Assembly (NCBI GenBank): GCA_039922875.1
Contig: JBDTDV010000023.1
Location: 40,318 to 104,317 of the forward strand
Source of the DNA: JBDTDV01 sp039922875
GTDB lineage: Bacteria; Actinomycetota; Actinomycetes; Actinomycetales; Microbacteriaceae
Direction of reading: 5' to 3'
Length of the DNA stretch: 64,000 nt
The notes under the pieces are model-generated. The model searched no databases. It worked only from the letters and a program-made list of their open reading frames with translations, and was not told the origin of the DNA. The position numbers and the translations under genes were made by a program. This document shows positions 49,429 through 59,323 of the stretch, in pieces; within the stretch, counting starts at the first letter, position 1; every line of letters begins with the position of its first letter.

Positions 49429-50658
49429 TTACCAGTCGTGCATGGTTCCGTCGATCAGGAGGCGGTTGACCGGCAGATAGGCAGGAGTGTACTCGAATTG
49501 CTGGGCGAGTTCGTCGTCGTATTCGACCCCGAGCCCTGGGTTCTCTCCGGGATGCAGCAGCCCACTCTGGAAGGTGTAGCTGGTTCGGAAGATCTGCAGG
49601 GTCTCGTCGGAGTGCTTCATGTACTCCTGGATGCCGAAATTGTTGATCGCGATATCCAGGTGCAGGGCCGCGGCTTGACCGACCGGAGAAACATCGGTCG
49701 GCCCGTGGAATCCGGATTTGATCTGGTAGACACCGGCGAAATCCATTAGCTTCTTCAGCGCCGTGATTCCGCCGGTGTGCGTGACCGCGCTGCGCACATA
49801 GTCGATCAGTTGCTCGGTGATCAGCGTCTGGTAGTCGAATACCGTGTTGAAGACTTCGCCGATCGCCAGCGGCGTGGTCGTCTGGGATCGCACCCGACGC
49901 AACGACTCCTGGTTCTCTCCAGGTGTGCAGTCCTCGAGCCAAAACAGGTCGTAGGGTTCGAGGGATTTACCGAGGATCGCCGCCTGGTTCGGGCTGAGCC
50001 GATGGTGTGCGTCGTGCAGCAGTGGGAAGTCGTAGCCGAACTCCTCTCGCACCGCCGCGAAGACGGTGGGTATGTGATGCAGATACGCCCGGGAATCCCA
50101 GGTCTCCTCGGTGGGCACCGCGGCGCGTTGGGCGGGTTCATAGTCGTAACGCTGACCGGGATGCTGGTCGGTGGCCACGCCGTACACCTGGCCGAGCCCC
50201 GGCACCGCCGTCTGCACCCGGATCGCTTTGAAGCCCTGCTCGAGGTGATTGTGGATCGAGGTGAACAGGGCGGGCAGGTCCGAGCCAGAGGCGTGACCGT
50301 AGGCGAGGGCACCGGTGCGGGAGGCGCCGCCGAGCAATTGGTACACGGGAAGGCCGGCAACCTTGCCCTTAATATCCCACAGCGCCACATCCACCGCCGC
50401 GATCCCAGCCATGGTGACCGGCCCGCGGCGCCAATACGCGCCCCGGTACAGGTACTGCCAGGTGTCCTCGATCCGCTGCGGGTCCCGCCCGATCAACAGC
50501 GGCACGATGTGCTCGGTGAGGTACGCCGCCACCGCCAGCTCCCGGCCGTTAAGTGTGGCATCGCCAAGCCCGGTGACCCCGTCCGACGTGGTGATCTTCA
50601 AGGTCACGAAGTTGCGACCTGGGCTGGTGATGAAGACTTCGGCGCGCTCGATCACGGC
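49429..50658 (-). CDS. Mannonate dehydratase-type enolase-superfamily enzyme (RspA/ManD)
   Basis: Dehydrates a hexonate, most likely D-mannonate, to 2-keto-3-deoxygluconate. The 409-residue protein starts like ManD (FVTLKITTSDGVTGLGDATLNGRE), with the barrel residues in DAHHRLSP, EDCTPGENQ and GEVF and a catalytic His in the DVSPVG region. ManD family members vary in activity and some are nearly inactive. ATG at 50658 has AGAGGAA upstream. It lies 34 bp after uxaC, whose product feeds the same pathway. Confidence 0.88.
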   Translation of the reverse strand, partial: AVIERAEVFITSPGRNFVTLKITTSDGVTGLGDATLNGRELAVAAYLTEHIVPLLIGRDPQRIEDTWQYLYRGAYWRRGPVTMAGIAAVDVALWDIKGKVAGLPVYQLLGGASRTGALAYGHASGSDLPALFTSIHNHLEQGFKAIRVQTAVPGLGQVYGVATDQHPGQRYDYEPAQRAAVPTEETWDSRAYLHHIPTVFAAVREEFGYDFPLLHDAHHRLSPNQAAILGKSLEPYDLFWLEDCTPGENQESLRRVRSQTTTPLAIGEVFNTVFDYQTLITEQLIDYVRSAVTHTGGITALKKLMDFAGVYQIKSGFHGPTDVSPVGQAAALHLDIAINNFGIQEYMKHSDETLQIFRTSYTFQSGLLHPGENPGLGVEYDDELAQQFEYTPAYLPVNRLLIDGTMHDW

Positions 50659-50692
50659 CATAATGGTTCCTCTTTCGAATTTTGGCGGGTGT

Positions 50693-52123
50693 TCAGGCAA
50701 CCGGCCGAGCGTAGGCTTGTAACGGCAGGTTGTAGCTCAGGTCGATGACCGTCTCGATCGCCTCGTCGAGGCCGAGCCGGTGCTCGGCGACAAGCTTGGC
50801 CAGGAACCCGGCATCGACCCGGCGGGCGAGGTCATGCCTGGCCGGGATCGAAGCGAAGGCCCTGGTGTCGTCGACGAAGCCGCTGGTGTTGTAGAAACCG
50901 GCGGTCTCTGTGGTGAGCTCGCGGAACCTCGACATGCCGCCCGGTGAGTCGAGGAACCACCAGGGAGCGCCGAGGCGAACCGACGGATACGCGCCGGCCA
51001 GCGGAGCCAATTCGCGCGAGTAGGTCGTCTCGTCGACGGTGAAGAGGATCATCCGCAATCGCGGGTCGTGCCCGAAGGCCTGCAGCAGCGGCTGCAGGCC
51101 GCGGGTGAACTCCACCGCCACCGGGATATCGAAGCCCTGGTTGGCACCGAACCGCGATAGTACCCGGTCCGAGTGGTTCCGATCCACACCGGGATGCAGC
51201 TGCATGACGAGGCCGTCATCCAGCGACATCCGCGCGGTCTCGAAGAGCATGTTGGCCGCGAACCGCTCGGCGTCCTCCGGCCCGACCGGAGCGATGAGTG
51301 CGGCGTCGAAGATCCGGTTCGCGTCGGCCGGGTCAAGCGGTGTGGTATCCGGGGTGAGATGGCCGTGGTCACTTGCCCTGGCGCCGGCCGCGGCGAACGC
51401 GAATCGACGCTGCCGGAGCGCGTCGAGGAACGATGAATAACCGGAGATCTCGATACCGCTCTGCGTCGACAGTCCTCGTATCGAGTCGCCCCAGGAGGCG
51501 TGGTCCGGGTAGAACAGGGCATCCGGGCGCAGGGTCGGTACCACCCGGTCGCCCCAGCCGTCCTTGGCCAGCCTTGCGTGCGCGGACAGATCACTATCCG
51601 GCGCATCGGTGGTGCTGAGGAACTCGATATTGAACCGGTCGAACAACGGCCGGATATGGAACTCCGGTTTACCGAGCGTTTCCAGCAGGTGATCGTAGAT
51701 GTCGTCGGCGGTGGCGGCAGCCGGCTCCTGGGTGACTCCGAAGACCTCCACGAGTTCGTGCTCGAGCCAGTATCTCGTCGGTGTGCCCCGGAAGAGTTTC
51801 CAGTTCTCGCACACCCGACGCCAGATCAGCCGGTGGTCCCGCTCGACGCGCACGGCAGGATCCTTCGAGGCAACGCCGAGCTCCTCCAGCGTGAAGCCCT
51901 GGGAGACGAGCATCCGGGTGAGGTAATGATCCGGGATGACAAATAGTTCGGTTGGATCGCCGAACGCGGCGTTGTCGGCGATCAGGTTTGCGTCGATGTG
52001 GCCGTGCATCGAGACCAGCGGCAAACCGCACACCGCATCGTAAATTTCCCGAGCGATCGCACGCTGGGTCGGTTCGGCAGGCAGCGCCCGATCCGGGTGA
52101 AGTCTCCACTGTCCTTTGGTCAA
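50693..52123 (-). CDS. uxaC: Uronate isomerase
   Basis: Converts glucuronate to fructuronate or galacturonate to tagaturonate. The 476-residue protein of the amidohydrolase superfamily has SMHGHIDANLIADN near residue 40 (the H-x-H metal site) and family landmarks HHLTP-like TPDTTPLDPADAN and LGAPWWFLDSP. Start is TTG at 52123 with GAGGAGG six bases upstream. The inverted repeat at 52138-52162 sits just before it and is a likely operator of the divergent LacI regulator. Confidence 0.92.
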   Translation of the reverse strand: MTKGQWRLHPDRALPAEPTQRAIAREIYDAVCGLPLVSMHGHIDANLIADNAAFGDPTELFVIPDHYLTRMLVSQGFTLEELGVASKDPAVRVERDHRLIWRRVCENWKLFRGTPTRYWLEHELVEVFGVTQEPAAATADDIYDHLLETLGKPEFHIRPLFDRFNIEFLSTTDAPDSDLSAHARLAKDGWGDRVVPTLRPDALFYPDHASWGDSIRGLSTQSGIEISGYSSFLDALRQRRFAFAAAGARASDHGHLTPDTTPLDPADANRIFDAALIAPVGPEDAERFAANMLFETARMSLDDGLVMQLHPGVDRNHSDRVLSRFGANQGFDIPVAVEFTRGLQPLLQAFGHDPRLRMILFTVDETTYSRELAPLAGAYPSVRLGAPWWFLDSPGGMSRFRELTTETAGFYNTSGFVDDTRAFASIPARHDLARRVDAGFLAKLVAEHRLGLDEAIETVIDLSYNLPLQAYARPVA

Positions 52124-52137
52124 AGCCGCCTCCTCAT

Positions 52138-52162
52138 TGAAACAAATACATGACTTGTTTCA
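52138..52162. promoter_or_regulatory. Inverted repeat upstream of uxaC, candidate LacI-type operator
   Basis: TGAAACAA, nine bases, TTGTTTCA: perfect eight-base arms. The half-site ACTTGTTT occurs again at 52174, exactly 21 bp after the first copy at 52153 (two helical turns). The site lies between uxaC and the divergent lacI-type gene, in a 249-bp gap with no other recognised feature. Confidence 0.5.
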
Positions 52163-52372
52163 GTGGAATCTGTACTTGTTTGCATGCCATCTCCCACTGT
52201 TGGCACCACTATAGCGCCGTAATCCAGGGGAATTACAAGGTATGCCGTCATCGGATATCGGATACAGGTAACAATTTGAACGCTTAACTTGACGAAACAT
52301 CGAAAAGGTTTGCATCATTGGTCATGCACGCCATGAGGCGCGCCGGTGGAAGTTCACACGAGGTGGTGGGAT

Positions 52373-53395
52373 ATGGCGGTAACCATTCGGGACGTCGCCC
52401 GAGCGGCAGGAGTGTCGATTTCCACCGTGTCCCGTGCGCTGGCCGCTCCCGAGCAGGTCGCCGAACCTACCCGCCTACTGGTCCAGGCCACCGCTCACAA
52501 GATGGGTTATCGCCCGAATCGCAACGCCCGCAGCCTTGTCACCGGGCGCAGTAACAGTATTGGTCTGGTTGTCCCTGACCTTGAAAACCCCTATTTCGGC
52601 TCCGTGTGCAAGGGCGTGCAAGCCAGGGCACGGGCGGCCGGCTACGCGGTATTCATCGCTGACACGAACGAGGACCCCGCCGTCGAGACCGAAATCGTTC
52701 AGAGCCTGATCAAGCAGGTCGACGGCGTCGTGCTCTGCTCGCCGCGCGGGACCGACGCCGAAATCGCCAAATTGGTCACGCAGACTCCGGTGGTGCTCGC
52801 CAACCGGCTATTTGAGGGCACCCCCTCGATAATTTTTGACAACGGCGGAGGGGTGCGCGCGGTGCTCAGACATCTCGTGGCGCTGGGCCATCAAAGAATC
52901 GCCTACGCTGGCGGGCCGGAATCATCCTGGTCCAACGGCGAGCGCACCCGCGCGTTCACCGGCTACGGCGCCGAAGTAGCCGGGCTCGACCTGATCGAGC
53001 TGGGAAATTTCCCCCCGTTCTTCTCCGGCGGGCTCCAGGCGGGCGACCTCGCGATCGCCAGCGGGGCGACCGCCGTTGTCGCGTACAACGACATCATGGC
53101 ACTCGGGCTCGTCGACCGGCTTCGACAGCGCGGTCTCAGCGCGCCCGAAGACCTCAGTGTGACCGGATTCGACAACGTGGCCGTGTCGACGTTCGTCCGG
53201 CCCAACCTCACCACGGTTAATCTGCCCCGGGTGCAGATGGGCAGGATGTGCGTCGACGCGCTCTTGGAGCTGGTCCACGACGCGCCGACGGCACAACCGA
53301 CGGTCACCGAACTGCCGGTGGAACTCATGGTGCGCCAGTCCTCCGGTGTCGCTCGCACACCGGTTCAACAAGAACTTCTAGACGTGGATGTCTAG
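52373..53395 (+). CDS. LacI-family transcriptional regulator
   Basis: A 340-residue repressor. The N-terminal helix-turn-helix reads VTIRDVARAAGVSISTVSRAL with the hinge NARSLVTGRSNSIGLV, followed by a periplasmic-binding-protein-like sensor (about 60-330). The effector is probably an acid sugar or pathway intermediate. It sits between the divergent uxaC-manD genes and the ABC importer operon, so it likely controls both. ATG at 52373 with GGTGG upstream; the longer open frame is not supported. The substrate-binding gene starts 30 bp after it. Confidence 0.93.
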   Translation: MAVTIRDVARAAGVSISTVSRALAAPEQVAEPTRLLVQATAHKMGYRPNRNARSLVTGRSNSIGLVVPDLENPYFGSVCKGVQARARAAGYAVFIADTNEDPAVETEIVQSLIKQVDGVVLCSPRGTDAEIAKLVTQTPVVLANRLFEGTPSIIFDNGGGVRAVLRHLVALGHQRIAYAGGPESSWSNGERTRAFTGYGAEVAGLDLIELGNFPPFFSGGLQAGDLAIASGATAVVAYNDIMALGLVDRLRQRGLSAPEDLSVTGFDNVAVSTFVRPNLTTVNLPRVQMGRMCVDALLELVHDAPTAQPTVTELPVELMVRQSSGVARTPVQQELLDVDV

Positions 53396-53424
53396 ATGAA
53401 GCAAACAAGAGAAAGGACCACGCC

Positions 53425-54648
53425 ATGCACATAGGAAAAGGCACCGCCATCCTGTCTGCCGTCGCCGTAGTCGCCCTTGCGATCACAGGCTGCACGGCAC
53501 CGAACAGCGGGAATCAGAAGACGTCCGCGAAATCGGGCGAAGCGATACCCTCTAAACCGTCGGCTCCGGTCACGCTCAACATCTTGGATGTCGCCGGAAA
53601 CCAGAAACTCACGGCACCGATGGTCGACGAGTTCGTGAAGAAGCACTCCGACGTCATCTCGGCCGTGACCTGGGAAAGCGCCGGCGCACCTGACCTGGTC
53701 GGCACGATCAAGCCGCAGGTCGACAGCGGGAACATTTCCGTCGACCTGGTGATGACCGGTACCGACGGGCTGTCCGCCGGTATTGGCCAGAAGCTCTGGA
53801 TCCCGCTGGTGAAGGACTACGGCGACCGCCTGTCCAACATGAAGAACTACATCGAGCCGGCGCAGAAGATGCAGGGTCTGGCTGATGACTTCGGGGTTGT
53901 CACCACCTACTATCCGTCCGGCCCACTGCTGCAGTACAACCCAGACATCGTTAAGAAGGTTCCGACCAACCCTCAGGAGCTGCTCGACTGGGCCAAGGCA
54001 AATCCGGGCAAGTTCGGCTACGCCCGACCCGCGAACTCCGGTCCCGGCCGCACCTTCATGATGGGCCTGCCGTACATTCTGGGAGACACCGACCCCACCG
54101 ATCCGGTGAAGGGCTGGGACAAGACCTGGGCCTACCTCAAGGACATCGGGCAGTACGTGAACAACTACCCGACCGGCACCGGCCAGGTGATCTCTAACAT
54201 GGCTGATGCCTCGTGGGGATTGATCCCGACCACCACCGGCTGGGACATCAACCCGCGGGCCCTCGACCAGGAGCCGAACACTATCAAGGCCGCGGCGTTC
54301 GACAAGTTCACCTGGGTGACCGACGCACACTACGCTGTGGTGCCCAAGGGCCAGTCGGCAGACAAACTCTCGGCTATCCTCCTGCTGCTGCAGTACATGC
54401 TCACTCCGGACATCAACGCCATGGCCTATGACGCCGGCTACTTCTACCCCGGCCCGTCGATCAAGGGAGCGACGCTGGACAAGGCGCCGCAGGCCAGCCA
54501 GGACATCATCGCCAAGTTCGGCCGTGACTGGTTCGATCCGCTGATTGAGAAGATGCCGAAGGTCACCCCGCTGACGCCGGACAAGCTGGTCAAGGCATTC
54601 GACATTTGGGACCGCGAAGTCGGTGCCGGAAAGTTCACGGCGAAGTAA
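53425..54648 (+). CDS. ABC transporter substrate-binding lipoprotein (probable acid-sugar import)
   Basis: A 407-residue extracellular solute-binding lipoprotein; the lipobox is LAITGC. The mature sequence resembles the family 1/PotD-like binding proteins (TLNILDVAGNQKL, DGLSAGIGQKLWIPL). First gene of a binding-protein, ATPase, permease, permease set. The uronate enzymes on both sides suggest hexuronates or aldonates as substrate; this is inferred from context. AAGGA precedes the ATG. Confidence 0.85.
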   Translation: MHIGKGTAILSAVAVVALAITGCTAPNSGNQKTSAKSGEAIPSKPSAPVTLNILDVAGNQKLTAPMVDEFVKKHSDVISAVTWESAGAPDLVGTIKPQVDSGNISVDLVMTGTDGLSAGIGQKLWIPLVKDYGDRLSNMKNYIEPAQKMQGLADDFGVVTTYYPSGPLLQYNPDIVKKVPTNPQELLDWAKANPGKFGYARPANSGPGRTFMMGLPYILGDTDPTDPVKGWDKTWAYLKDIGQYVNNYPTGTGQVISNMADASWGLIPTTTGWDINPRALDQEPNTIKAAAFDKFTWVTDAHYAVVPKGQSADKLSAILLLLQYMLTPDINAMAYDAGYFYPGPSIKGATLDKAPQASQDIIAKFGRDWFDPLIEKMPKVTPLTPDKLVKAFDIWDREVGAGKFTAK

Positions 54649-54650
54649 CC

Positions 54651-55784
54651 ATGGCACTGACGGCTAGCGCATTCGACTCACTTGAACTGAAGGATGTCGG
54701 GCGCAACTTCGGCGGCCGCGATGCGTTGGTCGATCTGAATCTGACGATCCGAGCGGGCGAATTCATCGCCCTGCTCGGGCCGTCGGGTTCGGGAAAGTCA
54801 ACCGCGCTGAACTGTCTTGCCGGGCTGCTCCCCCTGACCAATGGCCAGATCCTGATCGACGGCAAGCGGATCGATGTCCTTCCTCCGGAGAAGCGCGACT
54901 TCGGGATGGTATTCCAGAACTATGCCCTGTTCCCGCACCTTTCCGTGCAACGCAACATTGCCTTCGGCCTGCAGGTGCGCGGCATAGCGCGGGCCGAGGT
55001 AACTCGGCGGGTGGCAGAGGCCATCGCCCTCGTCAAGCTCGAGGAGCACGCCAAAAAGTTGCCTGGGCAGCTATCCGGCGGGCAGCAGCAGCGGGTGGCC
55101 ATCGCCCGCGCCGTCGTGCTGGAACCACGACTGGTGCTGATGGACGAACCGTTGTCGAACCTCGACGCGAAACTGCGCACCGAGATGCGCACCGAGATCC
55201 GCCGGTTGCATCAGTCTCTGGGTCTCACCACCGTTTACGTGACCCACGACCAGGAGGAGGCGCTCTCGCTGGCCGATCGGCTGGTGGTTCTCCGCGACGG
55301 CCGGGTGCAGCAGATCGGAACTCCTCAGGAGCTGCACAACAACCCGGCCAATTGGCATGTAGCCGATTTCATGGGGTACCGCAATCTCCTGGACGTCGAC
55401 GTGGTCGAGGTCTCCGGTTCCCAAGCCCACGTCTCCGGCCACGGGTTGTCGCTCACCGCCACCGCGGTGCACGATGTTCGCAGCGGCGACGTCGTTCGTG
55501 TGGCCATCCGCCCGCACGACCTGATTGTGATCGAGCCGAGTGCCGCAATTCTCGGCGCGAACGTCTTCGAAGGTCTGGTCACCGTGGTCGAATACCAGGG
55601 ACGCGAGTTCGCGGTCGGGGTGACGACCTCAACCGGACAGAACCTCTTTGTGACAGCCGAACGCGCGCCCCGCCCGGGGGATAGGGTCACCCTGACGGTC
55701 GACCCTGCCAGAGCGCTGGTCTATCAGGCGAACCTTGAGCAGGAAAATGTCTCCCGCGCCGAACAGGTGCCGGTGCACGGATGA
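54651..55784 (+). CDS. ABC transporter ATP-binding protein
   Basis: A 377-residue ATPase of the PotA/MalK type. Walker A GPSGSGKST lies near residue 42, LSGGQQQRVAIAR near 137, the Walker B MDEPLSNLDAKLR near 160, and the C-terminal TOBE-type domain starts near 250. ATG starts two bases after the previous stop. The permease gene overlaps its end by four bases. Confidence 0.93.
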   Translation: MALTASAFDSLELKDVGRNFGGRDALVDLNLTIRAGEFIALLGPSGSGKSTALNCLAGLLPLTNGQILIDGKRIDVLPPEKRDFGMVFQNYALFPHLSVQRNIAFGLQVRGIARAEVTRRVAEAIALVKLEEHAKKLPGQLSGGQQQRVAIARAVVLEPRLVLMDEPLSNLDAKLRTEMRTEIRRLHQSLGLTTVYVTHDQEEALSLADRLVVLRDGRVQQIGTPQELHNNPANWHVADFMGYRNLLDVDVVEVSGSQAHVSGHGLSLTATAVHDVRSGDVVRVAIRPHDLIVIEPSAAILGANVFEGLVTVVEYQGREFAVGVTTSTGQNLFVTAERAPRPGDRVTLTVDPARALVYQANLEQENVSRAEQVPVHG

Positions 55785-56713
55785 CCACGTCACTTCGGCA
55801 AGGATCGCAGCCGCGGGGCAGCGCGAGCCTGCAGCATCGCCTGGCAGAGCGGGGAATCGACAGCAGGCTGCTGATGCTGATCCCGGCGGTCGTGTTCACC
55901 CTCGCGTTGTTCATCTATCCGTTCGCGTACGGCATCGGCCTGAGCTTCCAGCCGCTGCCGGGGATCGAGAAACAGTGGGGCGGTGGGATCTTCGCCAATT
56001 ACACCGCGTTCTTCAAGGACCCGTTCATCTTTGACTCGGTGTGGATCACGATGCGGCTGGCCGTGCCCGCCGCGCTGATCAACGTGCTGGTATCGATCCC
56101 GATCGCCTTCAAGCTGCGGGTCAAGTTCCGCGGCAAGCGCTTCCTCTCCACCCTGCTCGTGCTGCCGATCACGCTCGGAACTGTGCTGACCGCTCAGGGG
56201 CTGCTGATCTTCGCGGGCCGCCAGGGCTGGTTGAACCGATTCCTGATGGACAGCGGCATCATCCACGAACCGCTGCAATTGGTGAACAACTACCTGGGCG
56301 TGATGTTCTCCCTGGTGATTTCCGGCTTCCCGTTCGCCTACTTGCTGATCTCCTCATACCTGTCGGGGATCGACCCGTCGCTGGAATCGGCCGCGAAAAC
56401 CCTCGGCGCCAACTGGAAGCAGCGCTTCACCCGGGTGACCCTGCCGCTGCTCGCGCCGGGGTTGGCCACCACGTTCATTCTCACCTTCGTCCTCGCGTTC
56501 AGCGTGTTCCCGTCCGCACGACTGGTCGGCGACCCCGGCGGTGCGACCCGGGTCATGGCGCTGATGGCGTATCGGGCGTTCGGTGAGCAGCAGGACTATG
56601 GCATGGCATCCACCATTGCCGTGATGATGGGCGTCGTCGAACTGATCGTCGTGGCGTTCATCCTGCTCGGCCGATCGTTTCTGTACAAGGGGTCTACCGG
56701 AGGGAAGGGCTGA
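55781..56713 (+). CDS. ABC transporter permease (first)
   Basis: A 310-residue permease with six or seven membrane helices. The binding-protein-dependent transport EAA-like loop is ESAAKTLGANWKQRFTRVTLPLL. Overlaps the ATPase gene by ATGA and the second permease gene by TGATG. Confidence 0.92.
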   Translation: MTTSLRQGSQPRGSASLQHRLAERGIDSRLLMLIPAVVFTLALFIYPFAYGIGLSFQPLPGIEKQWGGGIFANYTAFFKDPFIFDSVWITMRLAVPAALINVLVSIPIAFKLRVKFRGKRFLSTLLVLPITLGTVLTAQGLLIFAGRQGWLNRFLMDSGIIHEPLQLVNNYLGVMFSLVISGFPFAYLLISSYLSGIDPSLESAAKTLGANWKQRFTRVTLPLLAPGLATTFILTFVLAFSVFPSARLVGDPGGATRVMALMAYRAFGEQQDYGMASTIAVMMGVVELIVVAFILLGRSFLYKGSTGGKG

Positions 56714-57657
56714 TGGCCAAGGCAAGCGTCGTCGAGTCGGCCGAAACCATGGTCGTCGGGGCGAGCGCGGATCTGCGCAAGCCGGGCAAGAACAAGAACC
56801 GCCGGGTGCTGGCGCCTGGGGAGAAGGCTCTGGCGGCTTCACCCGGGACCTGGTTCGTCTGGGCCGGGATCGCCGCATTCTTCATTTTCCTGTTCGGCAT
56901 CATCATCAGCGTGCTGGTGGACTCGCTCGGCAAGCCGTGGTTTTCCACCTGGCTTCCTGAGCATTTCACCCTCGGCTGGTATCAGGAGGCCTGGAACCGG
57001 TTCGATTTGACCCACATCATCGGGGTGACGCTGATCGTTGCCTTCAGTGTGGTGCTGATCTCGATCCTGATCGGCGTACCGGCCGCGTACGTGCTGGCCA
57101 GGCGCAACTTTCCGCTGAAGCGATCGATCATGGTGCTGTTCCTATTGCCGATCCTGATCCCGCCGATCACTTTCGGAATTCCGCTGGCGACGGTGATGTA
57201 CAACTTCGGGCTGGGCCGCTCGCTTTTGGCGGTGATCCTGGTGAACCTGGTGCCGTCTGTGCCTTTCGTGATCATCACGATGACCCCGTTCATCGAGCAG
57301 ATCAACCCGGCCATCGAGAACGCGGCCCGGATGTCCGGCGCGAACATGCGGCAGATCTTCGCGCGGATCCTCGCACCGCTGCTGATCCCCGGAATCCTCG
57401 CGGCCGGCATCCTGGTTCTGGTCCGCACGGTCGGGATGTTCGATCTCACCTTCCTGGTCTCCGGACCGCAGTCCGACACCCTGGTGGTGGCAATCTACCG
57501 AGCCATGACCAGCGCCGGCGGCGGTGAATCGCGGCAGCTCATCTCCGCGATGGGTGTCGTCTACACCGCCATGATGCTGATCATCCTGATCATCGCCCTG
57601 CGGTTCATCAATCCGACCCAGCTGGTCGCGCAGGTTAAGGAGTCCAGGGACGAGTAG
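56713..57657 (+). CDS. ABC transporter permease (second)
   Basis: A 314-residue permease of the same family, with the cytoplasmic loop ENAARMSGANMRQIFARILAPLL. It has an N-terminal polar extension of about 45 residues. Together with the preceding genes it completes the importer. Confidence 0.92.
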   Translation: MAKASVVESAETMVVGASADLRKPGKNKNRRVLAPGEKALAASPGTWFVWAGIAAFFIFLFGIIISVLVDSLGKPWFSTWLPEHFTLGWYQEAWNRFDLTHIIGVTLIVAFSVVLISILIGVPAAYVLARRNFPLKRSIMVLFLLPILIPPITFGIPLATVMYNFGLGRSLLAVILVNLVPSVPFVIITMTPFIEQINPAIENAARMSGANMRQIFARILAPLLIPGILAAGILVLVRTVGMFDLTFLVSGPQSDTLVVAIYRAMTSAGGGESRQLISAMGVVYTAMMLIILIIALRFINPTQLVAQVKESRDE

Positions 57658-57721
57658 AGCGAACCGCGCAGCCGTACCTCTTCACCCGAATCTTCTTCAC
57701 CCGACCGAAACCGGAGTCCCC

Positions 57722-59317
57722 GTGTCCCGCCCGAGATTGTCCTACGCCACCCTGCCCGCACGGTTCGGGCCGCACGTGGACGGCCCGGCCATCGACCCGC
57801 TGACGTTGTCGATTGGGATCGTGCACTTCGGGATCGGGGCATTCCACCGCAGCCATCAGGCCGTCTTCACCGAGGACGCAGCCGCCGTCTCTGGCGACCG
57901 GCGATGGGGGATCCTTGGGGTCACCGGTCGAAGCGAAACCGTCGTGCGGCAACTGCGCCCCCAAGATTGCCTCTATGGTGTGCTGCAGAAGGGGGTGCTG
58001 CCCGTCGGCTCGGCACGGGCGGGGGAGGCCGCCGCCGATCTGCGGGTGATCGGCTCGATCCGTGAGGCGGTTTGGCCGGGTCGTGACTCCGGCCGGGTGG
58101 TGGCCGCCATGGCGCATCCCACCACGCACATCGCCTCGCTGACTATCACCGAGAAGGGGTATTTGCGCGGCTCGGACGGTGCCATCGACCTGGCGCTGCC
58201 CGAGGTCGGGCTCGATCTGGCGTTGATCGAGCGTGAATTGATTCGCGACCCCGCGGATGTCGCCGGCGCAGCCACCAAAATCGGTGAAGAGGCCGCGTCG
58301 CACACCGCGATCGGGCTCCTGGTGCGGGGCTTGGCACGTCGCTACCGCCGCGGCGGCCCGCCGCTGACCGTGCTGGCATGCGACAACGTGGTCAACAACG
58401 GTGCGATGGTAAAACGGGTGGTGCTCTCGCTCGCGGCGGCGGTGCAGGTGGAGGAACCGGTGCGCGCCGGCTGGCTGGGCTGGCTGGAGGAGTCTGTCAG
58501 CTATCCCTCATCCATGGTGGATCGGATCACCCCGGCCGCCACGGACCACGATCACGCTGAGGCCTTCGCCTTGCTCGGTCTGGAGGACGAGGCGCTGGTC
58601 GTCGCCGAACCGTTCTCGCAATGGGTGATCGAGGACGACTTCGCCGGACCGCGACCGGCCTGGGAGCGCGCCGGCGCTATCCTCACCGCCGACGTCACCC
58701 CGTTCGAACGCGCGAAGCTGCGCATTCTGAACGCGACGCACTCCCTGCTGGCCTACATCGGCGTTCTGGCCGGCTATGCGACTATCGCGGATGCCGTCGC
58801 CGACGATCAGCTGCGCGCTATCGCCCGTCGAATCCTCGATGACGACATCCTGCCCACTCTTCAAGCGCCGGAGGGGCTCGACCTTGCCAGATACCGCGAC
58901 GAGGTGCTCAGCCGCTTCGCCAACCCGGCCCTTGCGCACACCACCATCCAAATCGCGATGGACGGATCCCAGAAGCTGCCCAACCGGGTGCTCGGCACAG
59001 CGTCGGATCGCATCGCTGCGGGATACGTACCGGCAGGGCTCGCCTTCGTCATCGCCGCGTGGATTCGCTTCATTGCGGCCGGCCTCGAGCCCGGCGGGCC
59101 GTCGCTGGATGATCCGATGGCCGCGCAGCTGAGGGCTGCAGTCGGATCGCCGGCGGCGATCGAGTCCGACCCGGCGGGGGTCGTGGAGCGGGTGTTCGCG
59201 CTACGCGAGGTGTTCTCCCCGCGGCTTCGCGAGTCCGGCGACTTCCGGGCCGCGGTTGTCGCACAGCTGGCTGAGGTCGGCTCGGTGACGGCTGAAATAC
59301 GGAAATCGAACGGATAG
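57722..59317 (+). CDS. Mannitol dehydrogenase family oxidoreductase (fructuronate reductase / mannitol dehydrogenase type)
   Basis: A 531-residue NAD(P)-dependent polyol/uronate oxidoreductase. The Rossmann half starts IGIVHFGIGAFHRSHQAVF, and the substrate half has the signature KLRILNATHSLLAYIG and the catalytic lysine in GSQKLPNRVL. In a cluster with uronate isomerase and mannonate dehydratase, the natural role is reduction of fructuronate to mannonate (UxuB). A mannitol or arabinitol role cannot be excluded. GTG at 57722; the ABC genes end 64 bp before. Confidence 0.88.
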   Translation: MSRPRLSYATLPARFGPHVDGPAIDPLTLSIGIVHFGIGAFHRSHQAVFTEDAAAVSGDRRWGILGVTGRSETVVRQLRPQDCLYGVLQKGVLPVGSARAGEAAADLRVIGSIREAVWPGRDSGRVVAAMAHPTTHIASLTITEKGYLRGSDGAIDLALPEVGLDLALIERELIRDPADVAGAATKIGEEAASHTAIGLLVRGLARRYRRGGPPLTVLACDNVVNNGAMVKRVVLSLAAAVQVEEPVRAGWLGWLEESVSYPSSMVDRITPAATDHDHAEAFALLGLEDEALVVAEPFSQWVIEDDFAGPRPAWERAGAILTADVTPFERAKLRILNATHSLLAYIGVLAGYATIADAVADDQLRAIARRILDDDILPTLQAPEGLDLARYRDEVLSRFANPALAHTTIQIAMDGSQKLPNRVLGTASDRIAAGYVPAGLAFVIAAWIRFIAAGLEPGGPSLDDPMAAQLRAAVGSPAAIESDPAGVVERVFALREVFSPRLRESGDFRAAVVAQLAEVGSVTAEIRKSNG

Positions 59318-59323
59318 GAACCC

